A stretch of 64,000 nucleotides of DNA from JBJFCE01 sp964437825 (GTDB taxonomy: Bacteria; Bacillota; Clostridia; Lachnospirales; Lachnospiraceae), in contig CAYTIH010000002.1 in the NCBI GenBank assembly GCA_964437825.1, positions 25,873 to 89,872 on the forward strand, written 5' to 3'. Numbering within the stretch: the stretch's first letter is position 1; each line of letters starts with the position of its first letter. A model generated the notes under the pieces. It ran no database searches. It was not told the DNA's origin and was given only the letters and a program-made list of their open reading frames with translations. Shown in pieces: positions 1-7,892 of the stretch. Position numbers and translations under genes: made by a program.

Positions 1-2127
1 GAGGAATTCGGAGCCTGTATGGAGAGACGGGGGAATTTTACGGAGCGGTTCAAGAATAAGCTGCTTGGTTTTGTGCATCCCGAAGAATACGATTTGTTTA
101 TGCAAAAGTGTGACAGGGATTATCTGCTTGATACTTTTCATACCGGAGATCAGGAAGTTCATTTGGAATTCCGCCTGAAAAAAAGCGACGGCAGGTATCA
201 CTGGACGGCACTGCGCTTTGTCAGGATATTTACGGAGGATCATGAGAGAGTGTCCTGTATTGCGTTGATACGCGGTGTGGATTATCGGATGAATGAGCGG
301 ATGAAGCTAAAGGCTGCGCTCGATGCAACCTACTCGGCAATACCGGGCGGCGTTGTGGAATTCCTGGTTGATGACAACATGACAATTCTCAGAGTGAATC
401 ATGCGTTTTGTGAACTGGCCGGAAAGTCGGCAAAGGATTATGCAAACGGTTATCGGGAGCATATATATATTGAGGATCGTGAAGAAATTACGGCAGCGAT
501 CCGTGAAGCTGCCGGAGAGAGCCGTCCGTTTGATGTGGTTTATCGTATTATTCATGGGCAGACGGGAAAGATACGCTGGGTTCAGTGCAGGGGCGTAAAG
601 ATTGATGAAATGGACGGCCTTGCGGTATACCTTGGAATCAGGTTGGATGTTACGGAATTAAAAACGGCGCAGATTGATTTGCTGGAGGAGCGTGCAAGGG
701 CAAATCTGGCAATGGGAAGCACGGGTATTATTCGATATGAATTCAATGAATACGAGGATACACTGAGTCTGTATTTTCAGACGGAGGAATCCGGTCAGAT
801 GCAGAAAGCCGCAATAGAGAATTACCACGATGCGATTATTGAACGCGGAGAGGTACATCCGGAGGATATTGACAAGCTTCTCTCGGTATTTTCCGGAGAA
901 AGCAAGGCAGCGATAGAGGTTCGTCTGAAGAACAGGCTGATGGAGCACTATGAATGGTACCGGATTCAAAGCTCCGGTGTTTCAGATTCGGCCGGCAGGC
1001 GTTATATTGTCGGTATTATGGAGAATATTCAAAAGGAGAGGCAGCTAAAATTTATTAACCGGAATCTCCAGGAACAGATTGAATTCGTTGTGAGGGAGTC
1101 GTTTCGAAGAATCTATGTCATTGATACGACGGCGGACAGATGTACGATTATGTTCATGGATTCCGAAAAACACAAAGGTCCTGTCATTACAAGCTTTCAT
1201 AGGCTGGTGGAGGTTTATGAAAGAAGCAGGATTCATCCGGCAGATCTGGATGTTTTCAAAGAAAAGTATCGTGAGTTGACAACGCGGTCGTGTCGTGAGT
1301 TGACAACGCGGTCGGAACTTGACAAATCCGGGGATGAGATTTATTTTGATGCGCGTGTCAGAGACGGATTCGGGCCGGATTATCACTGGTATACGTTGTT
1401 AATTAAGCCGATAAAAAATGAAAAACAGCGGTTTGTATGTTTGGTCAAATGTGTGGATGAAGCCAAACAGCAGGAAGAGCTGGCGCGAAAAATCAAGGAG
1501 CAGATCAAATACAAGAAATTCAGTGAAAAGATTATTGATTCACTGGGAATCCTGGTGGAATTCAGGGACGGTGATTCAGGCGCACATATCATGCGTACGA
1601 GGCAGCTTACGAATATTTTGCTGGCCTATTTGAAGGATCATGCTTCTACGTATCATTTTACGGATGAAGAAATTGAGAAAATGGCTACGGCATCGGCAAT
1701 GCATGATGTGGGTAAAATATCCATACCGGATGCAATTCTGAATAAGCCGGGCCGGTTTACCGCAGAAGAATTCGAAATCATGAAAACCCATACGGTCAAG
1801 GGCTATAATATTTTGAAAAAGCTGGATCTTGGTCAGGATGAAGAATTCAACAGGTATTGTCTGGAAATCTGCCGATGGCATCATGAACGTTACGACGGCA
1901 AGGGATATCCGGATCATCTGGTCGGTGATCAGATTCCGATCTGGAGCCAGATTGTCGGAATTGTTGATGTATATGATGCACTGGTCAGCCCGCGCGTATA
2001 TAAGAGCGCATATTCCCATGAGAAGGCAATGGATATGATTATTCATGGCGAGTGCGGTCGTTTCAATCCGGAGCTGCTCGAAAGCCTTAAGGCGTGCGAG
2101 GGTCAGCTGAGGGCATGCTATGAATGA
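1..2127 (+). CDS. PAS-repeat HD-GYP domain signalling protein (5' partial)
   Basis: Probable cyclic-di-GMP phosphodiesterase. The reading frame is open to the first base of the window, so the ATG at base 19 need not be the start. The N-terminal about 490 residues hold several PAS_3-like segments, each ending in a W-containing strand (YHWTALRF, IRWVQCRG, YEWYRIQS, YHWYTLLI). The C-terminal about 190 residues are an HD-GYP domain: MHDVGK carries the metal-binding HD pair (near residue 562 counted from base 19) and HHERYDGKGYP is the GYP signature. No transmembrane helix is seen in the visible part, so it is probably cytosolic. Odd: an eight-residue tandem duplication (RELTTRSC) at about residue 418 lies in the last PAS segment. 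The downstream gene overlaps its end by 8 bases, suggesting coupled expression. HD-GYP assignment is firm; the ligands of the PAS domains are unknown. Confidence 0.87.
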   Translation, partial: EEFGACMERRGNFTERFKNKLLGFVHPEEYDLFMQKCDRDYLLDTFHTGDQEVHLEFRLKKSDGRYHWTALRFVRIFTEDHERVSCIALIRGVDYRMNERMKLKAALDATYSAIPGGVVEFLVDDNMTILRVNHAFCELAGKSAKDYANGYREHIYIEDREEITAAIREAAGESRPFDVVYRIIHGQTGKIRWVQCRGVKIDEMDGLAVYLGIRLDVTELKTAQIDLLEERARANLAMGSTGIIRYEFNEYEDTLSLYFQTEESGQMQKAAIENYHDAIIERGEVHPEDIDKLLSVFSGESKAAIEVRLKNRLMEHYEWYRIQSSGVSDSAGRRYIVGIMENIQKERQLKFINRNLQEQIEFVVRESFRRIYVIDTTADRCTIMFMDSEKHKGPVITSFHRLVEVYERSRIHPADLDVFKEKYRELTTRSCRELTTRSELDKSGDEIYFDARVRDGFGPDYHWYTLLIKPIKNEKQRFVCLVKCVDEAKQQEELARKIKEQIKYKKFSEKIIDSLGILVEFRDGDSGAHIMRTRQLTNILLAYLKDHASTYHFTDEEIEKMATASAMHDVGKISIPDAILNKPGRFTAEEFEIMKTHTVKGYNILKKLDLGQDEEFNRYCLEICRWHHERYDGKGYPDHLVGDQIPIWSQIVGIVDVYDALVSPRVYKSAYSHEKAMDMIIHGECGRFNPELLESLKACEGQLRACYE
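1269..1314 (+). repeat. 24-base-period tandem duplication inside the PAS/HD-GYP gene
   Basis: A 22-base block at 1269-1290 is repeated exactly at 1293-1314 (period 24). It keeps frame and duplicates eight residues (RELTTRSC). Looks like a recent slippage event. Confidence 0.9.
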
Positions 2128-2788
2128 AATGCAGACTCTGAAGTGCGGATATTCGGCGGGCAGTCAGATGTGGTTTTCTAAGAAAAAAAAATATGGGAAA
2201 AACCGCAGAATTCATGATTTTGGCTGCGGAGTTGTGGCACTGACGGACCTCGGCATTTATTTGGGAATGGAACCGCTGCCAAAAGACAGGCAGGAATACA
2301 TGCGAATGGTCTGTAGAATGGAAAGAAGGTGGATACATATCCTTCCGGGATTTGGAATATCTCCTTATATATATCCTCTGTTTGCAAATAGGTATTTCAG
2401 AAAAAAACAAGTATCATATAGAATTCGTCCGATGCGGATAACGGGGAAAAAAGAGGAAAAGCTTGTAAAGATCCAAAAGATGATTCGTGCACAGCTGAAA
2501 CAAGATCTGCCGCTCATCTTTGCAGCCGGGCCGACGATCCCTGTGATCGGGCGCAAAAAAAGAATTCCTTTGTATTATCAGAAAGGAGATCTGATAGTAC
2601 CAAGCGGACATTCGGTAAAAAGTCATTATATGACCATTACGGGAATTGTCCGGATACAGGAGCAGGATTGTTATATAAAACTGGCATCTTGGGGAGAATT
2701 TTGGTATATGAAACTTACGGATTATCTGGAGTATGGAAAATACACATTACCGTTTACAAATGTGGTTTATACAACGGGTGAGTATTAG
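2120..2788 (+). CDS. C39-like cysteine-peptidase-fold protein, 222 aa
   Basis: Function unproven. What is visible is the spacing typical of papain/C39-like folds: an early Cys in FGCGVVALTDLGIYLG (about residue 36) and a late His in SHYMTITG (about residue 170), followed by a W-rich strand (LASWGEFWYM). No signal peptide or membrane segment is evident. It starts 8 bases inside the HD-GYP gene and is followed 44 bases later by a Rossmann-type protein, so the three may be one transcript. The catalytic assignment is inference from motif spacing; it could be a non-peptidase member of the fold. Confidence 0.6.
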   Translation: MNEMQTLKCGYSAGSQMWFSKKKKYGKNRRIHDFGCGVVALTDLGIYLGMEPLPKDRQEYMRMVCRMERRWIHILPGFGISPYIYPLFANRYFRKKQVSYRIRPMRITGKKEEKLVKIQKMIRAQLKQDLPLIFAAGPTIPVIGRKKRIPLYYQKGDLIVPSGHSVKSHYMTITGIVRIQEQDCYIKLASWGEFWYMKLTDYLEYGKYTLPFTNVVYTTGEY

Positions 2789-2832
2789 GAGACCGGAGAA
2801 GGCTGGTTTTCTATTGTGTTCAGGGAGGAATT

Positions 2833-3345
2833 ATGGGAATGTTCGCTGGTGAAAAGAAGGAATTGACTGACAGGTACGGCTTTCAAAAAAGGGATTTGTC
2901 CGCCTGTACGATACAGAAAATCAGGGAATTACCGGAGAGCATCTGTGATAAGGCCAGAGTATGGTCCGGTGTTAAGAACTGTGTTGTTTTAGGCGGTGCA
3001 AGCGGAGCCGGAGCCGAATATGTGAGAGTGTATGCGGCAAGAAAATACAGAATTGCCTTTATGGACATGGATAAACAGGCCGGAAAGGATTTGAAGGAAA
3101 GGCTGGAGCGGGAATATGGGGGTCGAATCTTTTTCTTTCACGGAGATGCTTATTCCGAGGAGGATATGGATATTTTCCTTAAGGCAGTGAGACAGCAGTT
3201 TGGCCGGGCGAATTCTTTTTTTTATAATTTGTGGAATTGGCCCTATCTGAGTATGATGGGGTATCTTCTGGCAAAAAAAGCAACGGTAGCATGTATTTAT
3301 CGAAGACCTGATCAAACAAATGAAAAACAGGGAGGCATAGATTGA
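2833..3345 (+). CDS. Short Rossmann-fold protein, probable incomplete SDR
   Basis: A 170-residue protein with a good ribosome site (GGGAGG, 6 bases before ATG). Residues about 50-130 look like the N-terminal half of a short-chain dehydrogenase: GGASGAGAEY (dinucleotide loop), then FMDMDKQAG (acidic end of beta-2) and HGDAYSEEDMD. The usual YxxxK catalytic pair and the C-terminal half of an SDR (normally about 250 residues) are missing. The last codons and the stop TGA lie inside repeat element E1, so the native 3' end was probably replaced when the repeat arrived. It may be a decayed gene or a short functional nucleotide-binding protein. Confidence 0.5.
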   Translation: MGMFAGEKKELTDRYGFQKRDLSACTIQKIRELPESICDKARVWSGVKNCVVLGGASGAGAEYVRVYAARKYRIAFMDMDKQAGKDLKERLEREYGGRIFFFHGDAYSEEDMDIFLKAVRQQFGRANSFFYNLWNWPYLSMMGYLLAKKATVACIYRRPDQTNEKQGGID

Positions 3346-3480
3346 AAAATAAGCTTGATAGCTTATATTTCAATCGGCAATTTGAGTCGGAGCCTCAAAT
3401 ATGCCATAATCGCAGATGAGAAATCGCCTCCGCGAATTTCTCATCGCGTGTCATCGCAGTAAACTGCTCTGACAGGGAGG
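3336..3480 (+). repeat. Structured leader repeat E1 (A-type)
   Basis: First of two tandem copies before the beta-CASP gene. Parts seen: 5' hairpin 3340-3375 (GATTGAAA.../TTTCAATC); hairpin 3380-3400 (ATTTGAG/CTCAAAT) with loop TCGGAGC (3387-3393); inner hairpin 3415-3445 (GATGAGAAA/TTTCTCATC); then GCTCTGA (3466-3472), complementary to the loop over 7 bases with one G-U; then GGGAGG (3475-3480). The stop codon of the upstream gene lies in its left end. A competing GCAG-TAAA-CTGC hairpin overlaps the 3' strand. Confidence 0.8.
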
Positions 3481-3620
3481 CATAGATTGAAAAATAAGCT
3501 TGATAGCTTATATTTCAATCGGCAAGCTGATTTTTCACACGCGAATTTATTTGCGTTGGCTATATTGTTTCTGAGCGAAAACAAATAGCTTTGACAAGTC
3601 GCTCAGAAATGGAGATTAGT
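3481..3620 (+). repeat. Structured leader repeat E2 (A-type/B-type hybrid)
   Basis: Second tandem copy; its first 40 bases repeat E1 exactly (same 5' hairpin, 3485-3520). It then carries GCTGATTTTTCACAC, the 3' half of the B-type hairpin of E4/E5, so it looks recombinant. Second hairpin 3559-3589 (GCTAT-TTGTTT/AAACAA-ATAGC, one bulge) has loop CTGAGCG (3571-3577), perfectly complementary to CGCTCAG at 3600-3606. A Shine-Dalgarno TGGAGA (3609-3614) and the ATG at 3621 follow directly. Confidence 0.8.
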
Positions 3621-5222
3621 ATGAAACTTACATTTATAGGTGCGGATCATGAGGTAACGGGAAGCTGTCACTATCTGGAGGCCTGCGGAAAACATATCCT
3701 GGTGGATTACGGTATGGAGCAGGGCGTAAATGTATATGAAAATTGTGAAATTCCGGTATCGGAGACGGAAATTGATTATGTATTGCTGACGCATGCGCAT
3801 GTGGATCATTCCGGCATGCTGCCGCTATTGTATGCGCATGGTTTCCGGGGACAGATCCTGACGACGGAGGCAACGGCGGATCTATGCAGTATCATGCTGC
3901 GTGATTGTGCGCATATTCAGCAGCAGGAGGCGGAATGGAAGAATCGGAAAGCCAAAAGAAGCGTCAATAACGATCCGCAGGAGCCGCTCTATACCATGGA
4001 GGATGCGGACGGAACGATCAAGCTTCTGGTTCCGTGTCATTATGGACGGAAAATTGAACTGTGTGAGGGAATACAAATTCGTTTCACGGATATCGGTCAT
4101 CTGCTTGGCTCTGCGAGTATTGAAGTTTGGATGAATGAGGACGGCGTGGAAAAGAAGATTGTTTTTTCCGGTGATATCGGAAATACGTCGCAGCCCTTAA
4201 TCAAGGACCCTGCATATACAAAGGATGCGGACTATGTCGTGATGGAATCTACATATGGTGACAGACTGCATACGACGGAGCGTCCCGACTATGTAAGAGA
4301 GCTGACCAAAATATTGAAGGAGACGTTCGATCGGGGAGGAAATGTGGTGATTCCTTCTTTTGCCGTCGGACGTACACAGGAAATGCTTTATTTCCTGCGT
4401 CAGATCAAGGCGGACCGATTGGTAGAGGGTCATCCGGATTTCCCGGTTTATGTGGACAGTCCGCTGGCAGTGGAAGCAACGGGAATTTTTCAGAAGAATG
4501 TCTCGGACTGCTTTGATGAAGATGCCATGAGGCTGGTAAGACAGGGCATTAATCCGATTAGCTTTCAGGGCTTACATCTGGCTATTACCAGTGATGAATC
4601 CAAGATGATTAATTTTGATGATACCCCTAAGGTTATTATCTCCGCTTCCGGTATGTGTGAAGCGGGTCGTATCAGACATCATCTGAAGCATAATTTGTGG
4701 CGGGAGGAATGTACCATTTTGTTCGTCGGTTATCAGGCCGTCGGGACACTCGGCAGAATTCTGGTGGACGGAACTCATGAAGTAAAACTCTTTGGAGAGA
4801 CGATTGACATCAGGGCGAAGATCACTACGCTGGCCGGACTTAGCGGTCATGCGGACAAAAACGGTCTGATTGCATGGCTGAAGGGCTTTGAGAAAAAGCC
4901 GCAGAAGGTATTTATCGTTCACGGAGAGGACAGTGTAGCGGATTCCTTTGCAGCCTGTCTGAGAAATGAATACGGATACGATACATACGCACCCTATAGC
5001 GGTACCAGATATGATCTTGCAAGAGGTCTCTTTGAATATGAGGCGGCGCCTGTTGCAATCAAAAAGAAAGTATCCAGGGTTTCGAGCGATGTATTTTCAA
5101 GGCTGCTTGCAGCGGGACAGAGGCTGCTTAGCGTTATCCATAGGAACGAAGGCGGAGCCAATAAGGATCTGGCTAAGTTTGCGGATCAGATTAATTCATT
5201 GGCCGATAAGTGGGACAGATAA
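3621..5222 (+). CDS. Metallo-beta-lactamase/beta-CASP family nuclease-like hydrolase
   Basis: Predicted zinc-dependent RNA-processing nuclease of the CPSF73/Ysh1-like MBL-beta-CASP family, 533 residues, cytosolic. Motifs in order: LTHAHVDHSG (HxHxDH zinc motif, about residue 60), FSGDIGN (motif 4 Asp), then the beta-CASP part VIPSFAVGRTQE, YVDSPLA, IISASGMCEAGR, GLSGHADK and VFIVHGED. All expected metal ligands appear present. The start at 3621 is set by TGGAGA 6-11 bases upstream, which belongs to repeat E2. No separate promoter is clear between the upstream gene and this one. thyA follows 32 bases downstream, so the two are likely cotranscribed. The family is certain; the natural RNA substrate is not known from sequence. 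Confidence 0.9.
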   Translation: MKLTFIGADHEVTGSCHYLEACGKHILVDYGMEQGVNVYENCEIPVSETEIDYVLLTHAHVDHSGMLPLLYAHGFRGQILTTEATADLCSIMLRDCAHIQQQEAEWKNRKAKRSVNNDPQEPLYTMEDADGTIKLLVPCHYGRKIELCEGIQIRFTDIGHLLGSASIEVWMNEDGVEKKIVFSGDIGNTSQPLIKDPAYTKDADYVVMESTYGDRLHTTERPDYVRELTKILKETFDRGGNVVIPSFAVGRTQEMLYFLRQIKADRLVEGHPDFPVYVDSPLAVEATGIFQKNVSDCFDEDAMRLVRQGINPISFQGLHLAITSDESKMINFDDTPKVIISASGMCEAGRIRHHLKHNLWREECTILFVGYQAVGTLGRILVDGTHEVKLFGETIDIRAKITTLAGLSGHADKNGLIAWLKGFEKKPQKVFIVHGEDSVADSFAACLRNEYGYDTYAPYSGTRYDLARGLFEYEAAPVAIKKKVSRVSSDVFSRLLAAGQRLLSVIHRNEGGANKDLAKFADQINSLADKWDR

Positions 5223-5254
5223 TAGGTATAGAATGGATCATAAGGAGACAGAGC

Positions 5255-6103
5255 ATGAGCTACGCGGATCAGGTATTTATCAATATGTGTCAGGATATTA
5301 TAGAAAACGGAACGAGTACGGAGGGGGAAAAGGTGCGGCCTCATTGGGAGGACGGAACGCCTGCTTATACAATCAAGAAGTTTGGCGTGGTAAACCGCTA
5401 TGATCTTTCCAAGGAGTTTCCGCTAATCACATTGCGCAGGACTGCGTTAAAAAGCGCAACGGATGAGATTCTGTGGATCTGGCAGCAAAAATCAAATAAT
5501 ATCCATGATCTTCACAGCCATATCTGGGATGAATGGGCGGATGAGGACGGCTCCATCGGTAAGGCATATGGCTATCAGCTTGGTGTGAAGCATCAGTACA
5601 AAGAAGGTATGATGGATCAGGTGGACCGTGTCATCTATGATTTAAAAAATAATCCGTTCAGCAGAAGAATTATGACGAATCTTTATGTGCATCAGGATCT
5701 GCATGCGATGAATCTATATCCATGCGCGTATAGCATGACCTTTAATGTGACTCAGAAAAAGGATGGGGACAAGCTGGTATTAAATGCAATATTAAATCAA
5801 AGATCGCAGGATGTGCTGGCTGCTAATAACTGGAACGTGGCTCAGTATGCTGTGCTGGTGCATATGCTTGCGCAGGTTTGTGATATGCAGGTGGGAGAGC
5901 TGGTGCATGTAATTGCGGATGCCCATATTTATGACAGACACATTCCCATCATTAAGGAATTGATTTCCAGACCGATTTATGATGCGCCTTCTTTCTGGCT
6001 GAATCCGGAGATTCATGATTTCTATCAGTTTACCAGGGATGACGTGAAAGTGGAAAATTATGTAACCGGACCGCAGATTACGGATATCCCGATTGCAATC
6101 TGA
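5255..6103 (+). CDS. thyA: Thymidylate synthase
   Basis: Makes dTMP from dUMP using methylene-tetrahydrofolate, producing dihydrofolate, which the folA product downstream would reduce. 282 residues from the ATG at 5255, with AAGGAGA 8 bases upstream; an in-frame start further upstream (5210) would overlap the preceding gene and lacks a ribosome site. Conserved blocks: FPLITLRRTALKSATDEILW, SRRIMTNLY, NLYPCAYSMTFNV, LNQRSQDVLAANNWN, HIYDRH. The catalytic Cys is residue 157. The usual PPCH tetrad reads YPCA here, and the Q two residues before F is T, a variant of the active-site segment. Otherwise full length. Followed by a promoter and two leader repeats that separate it from folA. Confidence 0.95.
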   Translation: MSYADQVFINMCQDIIENGTSTEGEKVRPHWEDGTPAYTIKKFGVVNRYDLSKEFPLITLRRTALKSATDEILWIWQQKSNNIHDLHSHIWDEWADEDGSIGKAYGYQLGVKHQYKEGMMDQVDRVIYDLKNNPFSRRIMTNLYVHQDLHAMNLYPCAYSMTFNVTQKKDGDKLVLNAILNQRSQDVLAANNWNVAQYAVLVHMLAQVCDMQVGELVHVIADAHIYDRHIPIIKELISRPIYDAPSFWLNPEIHDFYQFTRDDVKVENYVTGPQITDIPIAI

Positions 6104-6149
6104 TGAAGGTATCGTGAATTGCAGTCTGATCAAGATATTGTGAATTTTG

Positions 6150-6178
6150 TTGCAATGAATGGAAGATTTTGTTATTAT
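6150..6178 (+). promoter_or_regulatory. Predicted sigma-A promoter for the folA leader
   Basis: TTGCAA (6150-6155) and TATTAT (6173-6178) are separated by 17 bases. It lies after thyA and before repeats E3 and E4, so the repeats would form a 300-nt transcribed leader of folA. Confidence 0.6.
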
Positions 6179-6203
6179 AGAGTATAGTAAGTGCCTGAGG
6201 CGG

Positions 6204-6342
6204 GAGAAATATAGATTGAAAAATAACTCTAATCGCTCGAAACAGCGGTTCCTTCGCAAAGAGTTATTAGGTTTCAATCAGGAAAAATGCAAGCATTTTT
6301 CATTGCTATTTGAGCCGCTGTATAGCAGCGGCATGGGGATTA
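6204..6342 (+). repeat. Structured leader repeat E3 (compact variant)
   Basis: 5' hairpin with outer arms GATTGAAA (6214-6221)/TTTCAATC (6272-6279) and inner arms AATAACTCT/AGAGTTATT; a perfect 9-bp hairpin GAAAAATGC/GCATTTTTC (6282-6301); then GCTAT (6305-6309)/ATAGC (6322-6326) whose loop contains GCCGCT (6314-6319), complementary to AGCGGC (6327-6332), followed by ATGGGGATTAGTG. Here the two pairings have no spacer, so they must be alternatives rather than a simultaneous pseudoknot. Confidence 0.75.
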
Positions 6343-6484
6343 GTGTGAAAAATCACATTGATATGCTGATTTTTCACACAGCTGTTTGTGCAGGAGCGTC
6401 ACAAATAGCCCTGATGGCAGACGGGAAAACGCTTTTGCGGATTTCCCGCCGCCCCGTTGCTGACGCTCCGGAATGGGGATTAAT
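6343..6484 (+). repeat. Structured leader repeat E4 (B-type) at the folA start
   Basis: Perfect 13-bp hairpin 6343-6379 (GTGTGAAAAATCA/TGATTTTTCACAC); hairpin 6381-6409 (GCTGTTTGTG/CACAAATAGC) with loop CAGGAGCGT; inner hairpin GGGAAA/TTTCCC with CGC/GCG (6423-6447); then ACGCTCC (6463-6469), complementary to GGAGCGT in the loop; then GGAATGGGGATTAAT up to the folA ATG. About 136 of 142 bases match E5 by eye. Fused directly to E3 in tandem. Confidence 0.85.
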
Positions 6485-6976
6485 ATGAATATGATAGTTG
6501 CGGTAGATAATAACTGGGCAATCGGGTGTTCCAATCGGCTGCTTGTCAGGATACCGAATGATCACAAGATGTTTCGGCAGATGACAACGGGAAAGGTTGT
6601 TGTACTTGGGAGAAAAACGCTTGAAACCTTTCCGCAGGGATTGCCGTTAAAGAATAGGACCAATATCATACTCTCAAGGAATGAACGCTATCAGGTAAAG
6701 GATGCGCATATCGTACATAGTCTGGAAGAATTGTTGCGGAAATTGGATCAGTATGATACGAAGGATGTGTTTATCATCGGAGGTGAGAGTATTTATCGGA
6801 TGATGCTCCCCTACTGTGATACAGTGCATGTAACCAGGATTGATCATGCGTATGAGGCGGATTCCTACTTTCCGAATCTGGATGCTATGCCTGAGTGGGA
6901 GATTACAGCGGACAGTGAAGAACAGACCTACTTTGATATTCCGTATGTTTTTCTGAAATATGAGAGGAGAAAATAA
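6485..6976 (+). CDS. folA: Dihydrofolate reductase
   Basis: NADPH-dependent reduction of dihydrofolate to tetrahydrofolate, cytosolic; partner step to the thymidylate synthase encoded just upstream. 163 residues, normal length. Family blocks: MIVAVDNNWAIG near the N-terminus, VVLGRKTLETFP, NIILSRN, VFIIGGESIYRMMLPYCD and VTRIDHAYEADSYFP. The start is the ATG at 6485, served by the TGGGGAT that ends repeat E4; translation initiation is therefore embedded in the repeat. A promoter at 6150 would give a long structured leader, so expression may depend on how that leader folds. The following zinc-ribbon gene is 53 bases downstream. Confidence 0.95.
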   Translation: MNMIVAVDNNWAIGCSNRLLVRIPNDHKMFRQMTTGKVVVLGRKTLETFPQGLPLKNRTNIILSRNERYQVKDAHIVHSLEELLRKLDQYDTKDVFIIGGESIYRMMLPYCDTVHVTRIDHAYEADSYFPNLDAMPEWEITADSEEQTYFDIPYVFLKYERRK

Positions 6977-7029
6977 TCCGGTAGCAGCCGGTTTTCATAC
7001 AAGACAAAAGAGGAGTATAAAGGAGAGAG

Positions 7030-7842
7030 ATGAGTACTTGTAGAAATTGCGGCGCGCAGCTGCCGGAAAATGCTGCATTTTGTAGTACATGTGGTACGCC
7101 TGTGAATGCACAGCAGGCGCAGTCCGGAGCAAACGGGGCATTCGGCCAGCAGGCGCAGCCCGGAGCAAACGGGGCATTCGGTCAGCCGCAGCAGTCCGGA
7201 ATGAATGCCGCGCCGGGTCAGGGAATGCAGCCGAATCCGAATATGGCGTATGGCCAGCAGATGTATCAGACACCGTACCCAAGCGGCCAGCCGTCCGGAG
7301 CGTATGGCTATCCGAATGCGGATCTGCAAAAATCGAAGCATAATAAAAAGGTAGGTATTATCGCGACCGTTATTATTTTGGCTGCAGTCATTGCAGTCAT
7401 CGGCGTTCTGGTGTTTCGGATATTTTCCGGAAGCCGCGGCTATGAGAGTGCGGTAAAGCATTTTGTAAAGGGAGTGCAGGAACGTGATATGCAGGAGCTT
7501 ATGCAGGCATTTCCGAAGGAAATACGCGAGGATTTTTCGATATCTTTACGGCTTTTCTATGACGATGAAGATGAGTTCTGGGAAGAAGTTTACGAGGACA
7601 TTGACTGCGGCGATCATGTAAAGATCACTTATAGGATCGATGAGGCGGAGGCGCTTGATCAGGAAGATATCGAAGATCTGGAAGGAAGTCTGGAAGATGA
7701 ATATTATAATGAATGGCAGATCAGTGAGGCTTACGACCTGGAAATTACTTTGGTTTGTAAGGGAAGCGAGGGTACGGATGAGGATTCTGCTTATCTGACT
7801 GTTGCAAAGATCGGAGGACATTGGTACGTGGTAGATATGTAA
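7030..7842 (+). CDS. Zinc-ribbon single-pass membrane protein
   Basis: 270 residues. N-terminal zinc ribbon with two CxxC pairs (CRNCGAQLPE, FCSTCGTP). Residues about 26-100 are a Gln/Gly/Pro-rich linker with near-repeats (GANGAFGQ twice, then degenerate copies), then a basic stretch and one transmembrane helix (VGIIATVIILAAVIAVIGVL, about 111-130). The C-terminal 130 residues are acidic and presumably outside the cell, resembling DUF4878-type lipoprotein-like domains. AAAGGAG 7 bases before ATG. Role unknown; this architecture is common and poorly characterised in Lachnospiraceae. The repeats in the linker DNA could expand or contract. Confidence 0.8.
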   Translation: MSTCRNCGAQLPENAAFCSTCGTPVNAQQAQSGANGAFGQQAQPGANGAFGQPQQSGMNAAPGQGMQPNPNMAYGQQMYQTPYPSGQPSGAYGYPNADLQKSKHNKKVGIIATVIILAAVIAVIGVLVFRIFSGSRGYESAVKHFVKGVQERDMQELMQAFPKEIREDFSISLRLFYDDEDEFWEEVYEDIDCGDHVKITYRIDEAEALDQEDIEDLEGSLEDEYYNEWQISEAYDLEITLVCKGSEGTDEDSAYLTVAKIGGHWYVVDM

Positions 7843-7892
7843 TAGATGATGACTGATGAGATCATCGTAAAGCGGTAACATAAGTCATTTAC

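Noticed and set aside
3336..3620. CRISPR array
   Set aside because: Only two unequal units, with hairpins and no regular spacers; the pattern fits tandem leader repeats.
6159..6488. 109-codon open frame over E3/E4 into folA
   Set aside because: It reads straight through two structured repeats, has no family match and overlaps the start of folA in another frame.
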